Of a stretch of DNA of 64,000 nucleotides, positions 1 to 6,993 are shown in pieces; the first letter of the stretch is position 1; every line of letters begins with the position of its first letter. The DNA comes from G963422745 sp965214285 (GTDB lineage: Bacteria; Actinomycetota; Acidimicrobiia; Acidimicrobiales; Aldehydirespiratoraceae), in NCBI GenBank assembly GCA_965214285.1, contig OZ243946.1:3100001-3164000 (forward strand), in the 5' to 3' direction. Both the position numbers and the translations under genes were made by a program. The notes below the pieces were generated by a model, which was not told the DNA's origin, ran no database searches, and worked only from the letters and a program-made list of their open reading frames with translations.

Positions 1-105
1 TCGCTCGAACTCCGTGAGCGACGCTGTCCACCGACTTGGGCTTAGCGTCACGACGTGAAGATCCGACAGGAGACGTTGTTGTCCTCGCGCGAGCAATGGC
101 ACGTC

Positions 106-663
106 TCATCTCCCTGGCTCCCCTGACCTCTTGGGGTATAGCTGCTGGCTCTTCGCACTGGTGGTGAAGACGGCGCGCAGGTCGGCCAGGCCGGCGGGCA
201 GCTCGATAGGCGGGTCGGGCAGCTGCTCCACTCCCCGCTCGGACAGCACCCGGGCCATGGCCTCGGGCGTGTCGCTCCAGGACCGGGGATCGCCCATCAT
301 CACCTCGTAGAGCTCCACCCCGTCGGGTCCCGCCACGAAAGGCCCGAAGTCAGCCCCGAAGGGCAGCTCGATGTGGGTGCCCGGCCCGCAGAGCACATCG
401 CCGCAGGTGAACTCGCCCGAGAGCACGGTCAGTACGTGGGGGCTGTAGTGGCCGTGCTGGCGCACGATCACGCCGGGGTCCCAGCGGGCGAACAGCGCCA
501 GGTACAGCGGGTCGGTCGAGAAGGCCACCCAGCGCTCCCAGACGCTGGACTCCGAGCCGTCGGCGTTGCGCTGGCTGCGCACGGCGATCCAGGGCACCTC
601 GTCGTCGCCGGGGTGCAGGATCTTGTGCTGCTTGCCCGCGATTCGCGGCGACTCGTCAGCCAT
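106..663 (-). CDS. cupin-domain protein
   Basis: This 185-residue protein contains a single small beta-barrel (cupin) domain. Around residues 66-100 it reads QHGHYSPHVLTVLSGEF followed by a GPGTHIELPFG segment, which match the two cupin metal-binding motifs; the histidines would hold a mononuclear metal. There is no signal peptide, so it is probably cytosolic. Similar small cupins include ChrR-like anti-sigma domains and acetylacetone-dioxygenase-like enzymes, and the sequence does not decide between them. It is the leftmost gene in the window and faces left. The start is the ATG at 663, about 400 bases from the next gene on the other strand. The cupin fold is fairly sure; the substrate is unknown. 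Confidence 0.72.
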   Translation of the reverse strand: MADESPRIAGKQHKILHPGDDEVPWIAVRSQRNADGSESSVWERWVAFSTDPLYLALFARWDPGVIVRQHGHYSPHVLTVLSGEFTCGDVLCGPGTHIELPFGADFGPFVAGPDGVELYEVMMGDPRSWSDTPEAMARVLSERGVEQLPDPPIELPAGLADLRAVFTTSAKSQQLYPKRSGEPGR

Positions 664-1062
664 CGTCGATCTCCCTGTGGTCGGCAGCGAGTGGACCCGC
701 CATCAGACCACGACGCCCCGACCGCTGGCAAGCCGGGCGGGGGGCAGCCTTTGGCTTGACCAGGCACGGGCCGTCTCGATCTCGCCATACCCGTCTCACT
801 CCCCTGTCCGTGAAGTCGGTCTGCTGTTCCTGAGGTCAATCTGCTCTCGTCGAGACTACCAATTCAGACGTCCCACGGCGTGAACCCGGCAGCGCAGGGA
901 CGAGGCGGCGTCCCTTGGCACCCGCGCAGCAGGCGACTTAACCTGCGCCCAGAGTCCGCAATGGGCTCACGGCCACAGATCGGAGCTGAGCGTGCCGGAC
1001 GCCGAGACCGAGCCGAGGGAACAGCCCGGCGTGCCGTGGCTCACCCCTGCTGTCCTGCCCTG
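664..1062. other. intergenic region, no recognised gene
   Basis: These 399 bases separate the leftward cupin gene from the rightward DUF488 pair. Open frames here are short, lack recognisable domains and run through in several frames, as expected for GC-rich DNA. One frame joins the downstream DUF488 gene from a start near 880, but the added 61 residues are arginine-rich and unlike the family. It must contain the promoters of both flanking genes; no clear -35/-10 pair could be picked out. Confidence 0.5.
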
Positions 1063-1680
1063 ATGACCGGCGAGATTCTCACTGTGGGGCACTCGAACCA
1101 CACCGAGGCGGAGTTCATCGGCCTCCTGTTCGGGCACGGGGTGTCTGCGGTGGCCGACGTCCGCTCGACCCCGTTTAGCCGATTCTCGCCGCAGTTCAAC
1201 CGGGACGCCTTGCGAGAGACGCTGCGGGAAGCAGGCATCGGCTACGTCTTCCTGGGCCGAGAGCTGGGTGCCCGCACGAGCGATCCGTCCTGCTACGTCG
1301 ACGGCCGGGTCCGCTACCCGCTGCTGGCGCAGACTCAGCTCTTCCAGCAGGGGATCGACCGGCTCCTGCGGGGTGCGACCGACGAGCGGATCGCCGTGAT
1401 GTGCTCGGAGAAGGAGCCCTTGGACTGCCATCGGACGGTCCTGGTGGCGGCCGCGCTCAGGGAGGCCGGCGTCGCTGTCCGCCACATCCTCGCTGACGGC
1501 CGAGGCGAGACCCACGACGATGCGATGGACCGGCTGCTGGAGATGCACGGCCTGCACAATCCGGAGCTGACCCGCTCCCGCCAGGAGCGGCTCGAAGAGG
1601 CCCTCGGGCGCCAGGAGCGCCAGATCGCCTACACGGACCCCGATCTGGCACAGCCCGCCGCAGCCGAGGCGCCGGCATGA
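1063..1680 (+). CDS. DUF488 family protein (first of a pair)
   Basis: DUF488 proteins are small alpha/beta proteins of unknown biochemical function, often next to DNA-handling or phage-defence genes. The match is seen in the start ILTVGHSNHT, the central ADVRSTPFSRFSPQFN and the signature CSEKEPLDCHR with its invariant Cys and His-Arg. I start it at the ATG at 1063, which places the first beta strand at the N-terminus; an upstream GTG at 880 would add an unlikely basic tail. The protein is then 205 residues, slightly long for the family because of a polar C-terminal tail. The stop overlaps the next gene by four bases, so the two are co-translated. Confidence 0.8.
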   Translation: MTGEILTVGHSNHTEAEFIGLLFGHGVSAVADVRSTPFSRFSPQFNRDALRETLREAGIGYVFLGRELGARTSDPSCYVDGRVRYPLLAQTQLFQQGIDRLLRGATDERIAVMCSEKEPLDCHRTVLVAAALREAGVAVRHILADGRGETHDDAMDRLLEMHGLHNPELTRSRQERLEEALGRQERQIAYTDPDLAQPAAAEAPA

Positions 1681-2114
1681 GGCTCTACACGATCGGCTTC
1701 ACCCAGAAGCCCGCTGCCAGGTTCTTCGGGCTGCTGCGGGAGTCCGGCGCCAGGCGGGTCGTCGACGTGCGCCTCAACAACTCCTCGCAGCTCGCTGGCT
1801 TCGCCAAGCGCGACGACCTGGCGTTCTTCCTCGACTCGGTGTGCGGCATGGGCTACGTGCACCTGCCGGTCCTCGCCCCGACCAAGGAGATGCTCGACGA
1901 GTACCGCAAGGGCGGCCAGGACTGGGAGCGCTACGAGCGGCGCTTCCTGGGCCTGATGCACGAGCGCCGGATCGAGAGCGCCGTGCCCCGAGAGGTCATC
2001 GAGGACGGCTGCCTGCTCTGCAGCGAGGCCGAGCCGCACCACTGCCATCGGCGCCTGGTCGCCGATTACCTCCAGGAGCACTGGGGCGGCATCGAGGTGC
2101 TGCACCTCACCTGA
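1677..2114 (+). CDS. DUF488 family protein (second of a pair)
   Basis: This 145-residue protein is a second DUF488 member. It opens LYTIGFTQKPA, has VVDVRLNN in the middle, and carries the signature LLCSEAEPHHCHRRL. It is clearly diverged from its neighbour rather than a recent duplicate. The ATG overlaps the upstream stop (ATGA), so the two proteins are probably made together and may act as a heteromer. The role is unknown; the genes around it (AbiEi-like, HTH, DprA, methyltransferase) suggest a nucleic-acid conflict setting, which is inference from context only. Confidence 0.8.
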   Translation: MRLYTIGFTQKPAARFFGLLRESGARRVVDVRLNNSSQLAGFAKRDDLAFFLDSVCGMGYVHLPVLAPTKEMLDEYRKGGQDWERYERRFLGLMHERRIESAVPREVIEDGCLLCSEAEPHHCHRRLVADYLQEHWGGIEVLHLT

Positions 2115-2155
2115 GGCACGGCACAGTGCCGGCGGTCGAGGCGTGCCGACTGGGC

Positions 2156-2755
2156 TTATGCCATCAGCAGCCGAACCGAGTCCGCGAACGCTTCCCCGAC
2201 ACGAAGCGCACTGCCCATCTTGGCCAGGGCCGGCAGTCTCGGCCGGGAGCGCAGGTACTCGCTGAGCGCCTCGTTGGCGAGATTTGTGCCGACCAGGTGC
2301 CGCAGCCGGAACGTGTCGACCACGGTCCGCTCGCGACTGGTGATCGCGAACCGCTCCCGGTCGCCCTGGATCACCTCGATGCGGCCGAGCTCGAACGTCT
2401 CGGAGGCGAAGACGTGCACGACCGTGGGCGGGTAGTCGATCACCAGCCGATGGCTGCCCTTCGGGACCGCAAAGTGGACAGCGGACGGGATCTCGACGGT
2501 GAGGTCCCAGTAGGCCAGCGCCGAGACCAGGCAGATCGTCCCGCGCTTGGCACGGGCGCTGACGGCGATGAAGTCGATGGCGTCGACCCCTGCGGCCTCT
2601 CGGAGCTGGTATACGCCCCGGGACAATTCGAGGATCTCGCCACGGTCCCTGAGCGCGTAGAGGTCGCGCCACGAGACCCCTGCCGCTACGGCCTCGCCTG
2701 ACCGGAAGATCGGGCCGACCTCACGCAGCCGATCGAGCGCTGCTGACGCCGGCAT
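2156..2755 (-). CDS. AbiEi-like antitoxin/transcriptional regulator, orphan
   Basis: This 199-residue protein resembles AbiEi antitoxins of type IV toxin-antitoxin systems. An N-terminal winged-helix (AAGVSWRDLYALRDRGEILELSRGVYQL, about residues 24-52) is followed by a domain with the typical segments SALAYWDLT and SRERTVVDTFR. AbiEi proteins bind inverted repeats and repress their own promoter, while the partner AbiEii is a nucleotidyltransferase toxin. No AbiEii-like gene is adjacent, so this is an orphan or a solitary regulator. The ATG at 2755 lies inside an inverted repeat (2754-2771). A diverged copy of part of its 3' half occurs at 3271-3326, so this gene family has recombined locally. 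Confidence 0.72.
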   Translation of the reverse strand: MPASAALDRLREVGPIFRSGEAVAAGVSWRDLYALRDRGEILELSRGVYQLREAAGVDAIDFIAVSARAKRGTICLVSALAYWDLTVEIPSAVHFAVPKGSHRLVIDYPPTVVHVFASETFELGRIEVIQGDRERFAITSRERTVVDTFRLRHLVGTNLANEALSEYLRSRPRLPALAKMGSALRVGEAFADSVRLLMA

Positions 2756-2771
2756 GTATGAAACCCTACAT
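2754..2771. promoter_or_regulatory. inverted repeat over the AbiEi-like start (candidate operator)
   Basis: ATGTA and TACAT arms are separated by eight bases, and the repeat covers the start codon of the AbiEi-like gene. On the coding strand TAGGGT at 2763-2768 could be a -10 box, giving a nearly leaderless message. AbiEi proteins autoregulate through inverted repeats in their promoters, so this is a plausible operator; the arms are short. Confidence 0.4.
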
Positions 2772-2838
2772 CATCCGTGGCGACCTATGGTGCTTCTCAT
2801 ACGCCGGCACCGCAGTTCGACTCATCTGAGGACAACCT

Positions 2839-3156
2839 TCACGCCCGCTTGCGGCGAGCACGACGACGCTCAGCCCGGACCTCCTCGACCGCCAGCTCCA
2901 TCGCCTCGTCCTCGGTGAGCCCTGAGGCCTCCGCATTCGCGGCAAGCTGATCGCGCACCCGCCTCGAGAAGTACTCCCACGCAGCCTGACGGCTGACCCC
3001 GAGGGCTTCGCCGATCTCGGCCCACGACGCCCCCGCATCTCGCGCAGCCGCGATCTGCTGCCGACGGAGCTCGTCCAGCTCGGCCTCTGAGCGCGCCACC
3101 TGCCGCAGCGCATCGAGGGGCTCGCCGGCAAGCTCGTCAGCAGCGATCAGGCTCAT
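2839..3156 (-). CDS. small helix-turn-helix regulator
   Basis: This 105-residue, highly charged protein has a helix-turn-helix at about residues 46-70 (ASWAEIGEALGVSRQAAWEYF) of the sigma-factor-region-4-like type found in many small actinobacterial regulators. A basic tail (RAERRRARRKRA) ends the protein. The start chosen is the ATG at 3156, because an excellent promoter places transcription initiation at or within a few bases of it; a GTG at 3192 would lie inside the -35 box. It probably represses its own gene through the palindrome over its promoter. Targets beyond that are unknown. Confidence 0.7.
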   Translation of the reverse strand: MSLIAADELAGEPLDALRQVARSEAELDELRRQQIAAARDAGASWAEIGEALGVSRQAAWEYFSRRVRDQLAANAEASGLTEDEAMELAVEEVRAERRRARRKRA

Positions 3157-3159
3157 GGC

Positions 3160-3192
3160 TGTCAATATACCTTGACAGCGGGGCGCGATCAA
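3160..3192 (-). promoter_or_regulatory. leaderless promoter with overlapping palindromic operator
   Basis: On the minus strand TTGATC (3187-3192), a 17-base spacer and TATATT (3164-3169) form a near-ideal sigma70-type promoter. The -10 box lies inside an 18-base inverted repeat, TGTCAAGGTATATTGACA (3160-3177). The start codon of the HTH gene follows three bases later, so the transcript would be essentially leaderless. A repressor bound here would block RNA polymerase directly, most simply the HTH protein itself. Confidence 0.65.
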
Positions 3193-3224
3193 CGCTGGCG
3201 GCTCGCCAGCAGCAGCCGGGCACG

Positions 3225-3272
3225 CCGGCCATGGCTACGCCGGCAGGTCCACGGCCGTCTGCCGTGGCGCGC
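3225..3272. repeat. 48-bp direct repeat, copy 1 (copy 2 at 5144-5191)
   Basis: This segment matches 5144-5191 at 45 of 48 positions in the same orientation. Copy 2 is the functional 3' end of the DNA methyltransferase gene. The two copies bracket the DprA-phosphoribosyltransferase cassette. Copy 1 still encodes APRQTAVDLPA plus a TAG stop on the minus strand, against APRQSALDLLA plus TAG in the intact gene, so the reading frame has been kept. Confidence 0.85.
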
Positions 3273-3326
3273 CCATCTCGGACAGGGCAGGCAGTCTCGG
3301 TCGGGAGCGCAGGTACTCGCTGAGCA
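3235..3326 (-). pseudogene. chimeric gene stub: AbiEi-like segment joined in frame to a methyltransferase tail
   Basis: Read leftward from 3326, the sequence encodes LLSEYLRSRPRLPALSEMG, nearly identical to an internal segment of the AbiEi-like gene at 2213-2268. It continues without a frame break into APRQTAVDLPA and a stop, the tail of the methyltransferase. No start codon with a ribosome site is visible upstream, so this is probably a remnant. The in-frame junction of two unrelated genes marks a recombination point. Whether the junction arose by cassette insertion or by deletion cannot be told from one genome. Confidence 0.6.
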
Positions 3327-3340
3327 GATGACGATTCGGG

Positions 3341-3357
3341 GTGACAGGATGTGTCAC
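3341..3357. promoter_or_regulatory. palindrome upstream of dprA-like gene
   Basis: A perfect inverted repeat, GTGACA-GGATG-TGTCAC, lies 72 bases before the dprA-like start. A possible -10 (TAGCGT, 3368-3373) follows. It is a candidate operator for the cassette. Its half-site resembles that of the HTH operator at 3160-3177, but the arms are in the opposite orientation, so a shared repressor is only a possibility. Confidence 0.4.
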
Positions 3358-3428
3358 ACCCTGCGACTAGCGTCGGGGACAGACGCAGCAACAGGCTGCC
3401 CCGACTGGACCATTCGCTCGGAGATCCG

Positions 3429-4370
3429 ATGGCCCTCACCTCAGAAACGCTGGCGATGGAGTCGCTCGGTGAGGCAGCGCTAACGCTCGCCTTGACGGCG
3501 ACCTGGGACGGGCCGTGGTACGAGCTCTCCGAGGTGATCGAGGAGGCCGGCTCCACGCGGGCACTCGTCGAGGGCGACTTCACGTCCTACGACGAGCGTC
3601 TCCTGCGACTCGGCCGGCGTGCCCGAGACGGAGTAACCGCAGACGACATCGCCCACTGGCAGCGGGTGGCGTCCGACACGCTCGACGCGGTGCCTGGGAC
3701 GTCGCTGATCACGGTCACCGACGACGAGTACCCGCTCAACCTGCGCCGTGTCTACAACAGGCCGCCGTTCCTGTTCGTTCGAGGGTCTCTGCAGCCCGGC
3801 GACGACCGCTCCATCGCGGTTGTCGGCACCAGGCAGGTGAGCCCGGAAGGGACTGAACAGGCAAGACACCTGGCAACTCAACTCGCCGAGCGGGGCGTGA
3901 CGGTCATCTCCGGGATGGCTGCGGGAGTGGACACCGTTGCCCACGAGTCCGCCCTGGCCGCCGGCGGGCGAACCGTAGCCGTGATGGGCACCGGGATAGA
4001 CAAGGTGTACCCGGCCTCGAACCGCGGCCTCTCGCATCGAATCGCTGGGCAGGGCGCGCTTCTGTCCCAGTTCTGGCCGGGCTCTCCTCCCAGGGGCCAG
4101 AACTTCCCGCTCCGCAACGTCGTCACCAGCGGCATCGCCGTCGGCACCGTGGTCATCGAAGCCGGCAGCACAAGCGGCGCCAAGATGCAGGCTCGCCTGG
4201 CGCTTGAGCACGGCAAGCGGCTCTTTCTCCCCAGGGCTCTCTACCGTCGCGAGGAGTGGGCGCGGCGGTACGCCGATCACCGCGGAGCGACCGTGATCGA
4301 CTCCGTGGACGAGGTTCTCGCAGTTCTCGATGCGGAGCAGCGTCCGGCTGATCAGCTTGCCATCTTCTAG
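3429..4370 (+). CDS. DprA/Smf-like protein of an accessory cassette
   Basis: This 313-residue protein has the DprA Rossmann-like (SLOG-superfamily) domain: AVVGTRQVSPEGTEQA, VISGMAAGVDTVAHESAL, VAVMGTGIDKVYPASN, NFPLRNVVTSG and VIEAGSTSGAKMQA. Canonical DprA binds single-stranded DNA and loads RecA during transformation. This one lacks the usual C-terminal winged helix and ends shortly after the core. Its neighbours are a phosphoribosyltransferase, a methyltransferase and antitoxin-like genes rather than competence or rnhB/topA genes, so a conflict-related role is more likely than transformation. The start is the ATG at 3429, preceded by GGAG at a good distance. The next gene starts eight bases after its stop. 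Confidence 0.82.
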   Translation: MALTSETLAMESLGEAALTLALTATWDGPWYELSEVIEEAGSTRALVEGDFTSYDERLLRLGRRARDGVTADDIAHWQRVASDTLDAVPGTSLITVTDDEYPLNLRRVYNRPPFLFVRGSLQPGDDRSIAVVGTRQVSPEGTEQARHLATQLAERGVTVISGMAAGVDTVAHESALAAGGRTVAVMGTGIDKVYPASNRGLSHRIAGQGALLSQFWPGSPPRGQNFPLRNVVTSGIAVGTVVIEAGSTSGAKMQARLALEHGKRLFLPRALYRREEWARRYADHRGATVIDSVDEVLAVLDAEQRPADQLAIF

Positions 4371-4378
4371 GAGTCGGC

Positions 4379-5128
4379 ATGGCAACAGTCGCCGACTACG
4401 CAGGTCCCCTCGCGCCGATCTGCACCCCGGTGCCGCCTGCCGGGGACGGCGTGTGCGATGTCTGCCACGGCGTCCCGAGGCCGGGCTACACGACCTGCTG
4501 GAGCTGCCCCGACGCGATGCGGCAAGTCTCCCAACCGTGCAGCCGAGTCGTGCCAGTGAGCCTGTACGAGATCCCGTCGCAGTTGCACCAGGAGCTTGCC
4601 GGCTACAAGCGCTCGCACGACCAGGCGGTCCGCGCCCGGTCATCGCTCAGGGTCATCTCGATCCTGTGCCACTTCCTGAGGCTGCACAGGTCGTGCATCG
4701 CCGAATCAGCGGGCGGCGACTGGTCGACCATCACCGGGGTCCCGTCGAGCACAGGCCGCGGGACTGAGCACCACCCCCTGATCAGCGCGCTCCAGCGCGT
4801 GCCCGCGGTCTACGAGGAGTACGAGGATCTGCTGCAGCGCGGACCGGCCCCGATCCGCCACAACAAGGCGAGCGACACCGGCTACGTCGCGCGTCGGCCC
4901 CTGAGCGGCGAGCGTGTGCTTGTGATCGATGACACCTTCACCTCGGGGGCGAGATCCCAGAGCGCCGCATCGACCCTGGCCCTGGCCGGAGCCGAGGTCG
5001 TCGCAATCGTCGTGGTCGGCCGGGTGATCAACCCTGGGTTCACGGCCACAACGAGAGCGTTCTGGGAGGAGCGGCGCTCGCAGCACTTCAGCTTCGACAC
5101 CTGCTGCATCCACCCGCAGACGCCCTGA
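4379..5128 (+). CDS. ComF-like phosphoribosyltransferase with zinc-finger N-terminus
   Basis: This 249-residue protein has an N-terminal zinc-ribbon-like segment (CDVCHGVPRPGYTTCWSC, about residues 22-39). A type I phosphoribosyltransferase domain follows, with the PRPP-binding loop VLVIDDTFTSGARSQSAA at about residues 180-197. The domain order resembles ComF, but the protein sits directly after a DprA-like gene and not in a competence operon. The ribosome site AGGAG overlaps the end of the dprA-like gene, which couples the two. The nucleobase or partner is unknown. A function in nucleotide chemistry linked to DprA binding of DNA is inference. Confidence 0.8.
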   Translation: MATVADYAGPLAPICTPVPPAGDGVCDVCHGVPRPGYTTCWSCPDAMRQVSQPCSRVVPVSLYEIPSQLHQELAGYKRSHDQAVRARSSLRVISILCHFLRLHRSCIAESAGGDWSTITGVPSSTGRGTEHHPLISALQRVPAVYEEYEDLLQRGPAPIRHNKASDTGYVARRPLSGERVLVIDDTFTSGARSQSAASTLALAGAEVVAIVVVGRVINPGFTATTRAFWEERRSQHFSFDTCCIHPQTP

Positions 5129-5143
5129 TGCTTCGGGCGGCAG

Positions 5144-5191
5144 CCGGCCATGGCTACGCCAGCAGGTCCAGGGCCGACTGCCGTGGCGCGC
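5144..5191. repeat. 48-bp direct repeat, copy 2 (3' end of methyltransferase gene)
   Basis: Partner of 3225-3272 (45 of 48 identical). It spans the last codons and stop of the DNA methyltransferase gene plus ten downstream bases. With copy 1 it brackets the dprA-like/phosphoribosyltransferase cassette, in the way that attL and attR flank an integrated element. Confidence 0.85.
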
Positions 5192-6179
5192 TCAGGGCCT
5201 CCTGCACGCGGGCGACGCAGCCCTCGAAGTAGGCGGGGTCGACCTCGCAGCCGATGCTGTTGCGGCCGCAGGCGGCGGCCGCGGCGGAGGTGGTCCCCGA
5301 TCCCAGGAACGGGTCGAAGACGGTGTCGCCGGCGAAGGAGAACATGCGGATCAGCCGCTCGGCCAGCGAGAGCGGGAACGGGGCCGGGTGATCGCGTGTG
5401 GAGGCGCCGCCGATGCGCCAGATCTGCTGGAACCACTTGGCGTGCTCCTGGGCGGGCAGGACCGACATCAGCCTGGCAGCGAGGGCCGGCTTGCGGTAGC
5501 CGCCGGGCTTGCGCTGGAAGAGGACGTACTCGATGTCGTTCTTGATCACGCCGTTGGGCTCGTAGGGCTTGCCGTAGAAGCCGCCGGCACCCGTCTCGTA
5601 GCGCCCGTTGGCGATCTTGTGCCAGATGATCGGGGCCAGGTTGTCGAATCCGATCTGCCGGCATCGCTCCTGGACGCCGGCGTGCAGCGGGAACACCAGG
5701 TGCCGCCCGAAGGCCTTGCGCGAGACGTTGACGTCGCCGACGACGACCGCCATGCGGCCGCCGGGCACGAGGGCGTCATGCGCCCGCCGCCAGACCTCGT
5801 CTAGCTCGTCGAGGAACTCGTCGTAGTCCTCGACGTCGCCGAGCTGGCGCTCGTGGTCGTTGTACTTCTTGAGCGTCCAGTACGGCGGGGAGGTGAGCAC
5901 AAGCTCGACGCTCTCGGGCGCAAGGCCGAGCCGGCGGCTGTCTGCGAGATGCAGCCGGTGCTCGCTCGGCAGGGCGCGCAGCGCTCGGTCGATCTGCGCG
6001 CAGGCGTCTGCGTCCTTTGCGATGGCGGGGAACGCCTTCTGCGGCTCGGCCTGCACCTTGGCCAGGAGCGAAGCCGGCGCTGCGGAGGCGACCGTCTCCT
6101 CGTCGACCGGGGCCCCCAGCACGACCGTCTTCGAGGGGTCCGAGAAGGATGACTTCGACTTTGCGCTGCCCACGGGCAC
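5154..6179 (-). CDS. DNA methyltransferase (N4-cytosine or N6-adenine type), orphan
   Basis: This 341-residue enzyme transfers methyl groups from S-adenosylmethionine to DNA. The catalytic motif TSPPYW is at about residues 100-105, and the AdoMet-binding motif FDPFLGSGTTSAAAAACGR lies near residues 292-310, the order of beta-class methyltransferases. SPPY rather than DPPY favours N4-cytosine methylation. No restriction endonuclease is visible nearby, so it is an orphan or belongs to a dispersed system. The 3' end is duplicated at 3225-3272. The region upstream (6180-6371) has no gene. Confidence 0.87.
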   Translation of the reverse strand: MPVGSAKSKSSFSDPSKTVVLGAPVDEETVASAAPASLLAKVQAEPQKAFPAIAKDADACAQIDRALRALPSEHRLHLADSRRLGLAPESVELVLTSPPYWTLKKYNDHERQLGDVEDYDEFLDELDEVWRRAHDALVPGGRMAVVVGDVNVSRKAFGRHLVFPLHAGVQERCRQIGFDNLAPIIWHKIANGRYETGAGGFYGKPYEPNGVIKNDIEYVLFQRKPGGYRKPALAARLMSVLPAQEHAKWFQQIWRIGGASTRDHPAPFPLSLAERLIRMFSFAGDTVFDPFLGSGTTSAAAAACGRNSIGCEVDPAYFEGCVARVQEALSAPRQSALDLLA

Positions 6180-6344
6180 CTCCGAACGAGGGCCTCTTCG
6201 GGGAGCGCGCTCCCGAGTCGCCGGCCCAGCCGCCGCATGAGCCCAACCTAAATGCGCCGTGTGACACTCTCGGGCGTCCTCGCCTGCGCCGCGGAGGTCA
6301 ACGACAATGGCCCGGGCGCTCTCACCCTCGGCAGGCTGCGTGAA

Positions 6345-6358
6345 ACTAAAGATTTAGT
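6345..6358. promoter_or_regulatory. palindrome upstream of second AbiEi-like gene
   Basis: ACTAAA-GA-TTTAGT is a perfect 14-base inverted repeat 14 bases before the start codon. It overlaps AT-rich DNA (TAGTAT, 6355-6360) that could be a -10 box. In this GC-rich sequence such an AT-rich palindrome stands out, and it is a good candidate for AbiEi-type autorepression. Confidence 0.5.
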
Positions 6359-6371
6359 ATAGGATCAATGC

Positions 6372-6965
6372 ATGCCCGGTGTCCGCCAAGCTCTCCGCCA
6401 GCGCCTGTATCGCCTGGCCGCGAGCCAAGCCGGCTACTTCACGGCAGCCCAGGCACGGCGGATCGGCTACTCCTACCAGGCGCAGAAGCACCACGTCGAT
6501 CACGGCAACTGGGTCAGGATCGACCGGGGCATCTTCCGGATTCCCGAGTGGCCCGCGAGCGAGAACGACGGTCTCGTGCGCTGGGTGCTGTGGTCCAAGC
6601 AGCGCGCTGTGGTCTCCCACGGGACTGCGGCGGCTGCCTGGAATCTCGGCGTCGTCAACCCGGCCAAGGTGCACCTCAGCGTCCCGCCCGGGTTCCGCAT
6701 GAGCGACCCGGCCGTGGTCCTCCACAACCGAGTGCTCCCCTCAGCCGACGTCACGGTGCTCGACGGTGCTGCGATCACCACTGTGCTGCGTACGGTCCTG
6801 GACGTGATCGAGTCCCAGTTCGACGAGGAACTGGCGGAGAGCGTCGTCGACGACGCGCTTCACAGCGGGGCGATCTCGTCTGGTCAGATCGAGCGCCGAC
6901 TCGGCGAGCTCGGCGACGACCATCTCGCCCGGGCGGAGCGGATCCTGGCGAGGGCCACCCCATAG
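6372..6965 (+). CDS. AbiEi-like antitoxin-domain protein, second copy
   Basis: This 197-residue protein has the AbiEi-type N-terminal winged helix (AGYFTAAQARRIGYSYQAQKHHV then WVRIDRGIFRIPEWP). A larger domain follows, with VVSHGTAAAAWNLG and ITTVLRTVLDVIES. Many such proteins are annotated as type IV antitoxins, but no nucleotidyltransferase toxin is adjacent. It is diverged from the copy at 2156-2755. A palindrome precedes it, and its stop codon overlaps a strong intrinsic terminator. The gene and terminator directly abut the 3' end of tRNA-Cys, the classic place for integrated DNA. The start ATG at 6372 has a short purine-rich stretch upstream. Confidence 0.72.
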   Translation: MPGVRQALRQRLYRLAASQAGYFTAAQARRIGYSYQAQKHHVDHGNWVRIDRGIFRIPEWPASENDGLVRWVLWSKQRAVVSHGTAAAAWNLGVVNPAKVHLSVPPGFRMSDPAVVLHNRVLPSADVTVLDGAAITTVLRTVLDVIESQFDEELAESVVDDALHSGAISSGQIERRLGELGDDHLARAERILARATP

Positions 6966-6992
6966 CGATGTCCTGAAACATCGCATTTTTTT
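6965..6992 (+). terminator. intrinsic terminator of the AbiEi-like gene
   Basis: GCGATGT-CCTGAA-ACATCGC forms a seven-base-pair stem and is followed by A and seven T. It overlaps the stop codon of the AbiEi-like gene and ends two bases before the tRNA-Cys 3' end on the opposite strand. Confidence 0.85.
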
Positions 6993-6993
6993 G

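Noticed and set aside
880..1062. N-terminal extension of the first DUF488 gene from a GTG at 880
   Set aside because: The extra 61 residues are arginine-rich and unlike the family; the ATG at 1063 places the conserved first strand at the N-terminus.
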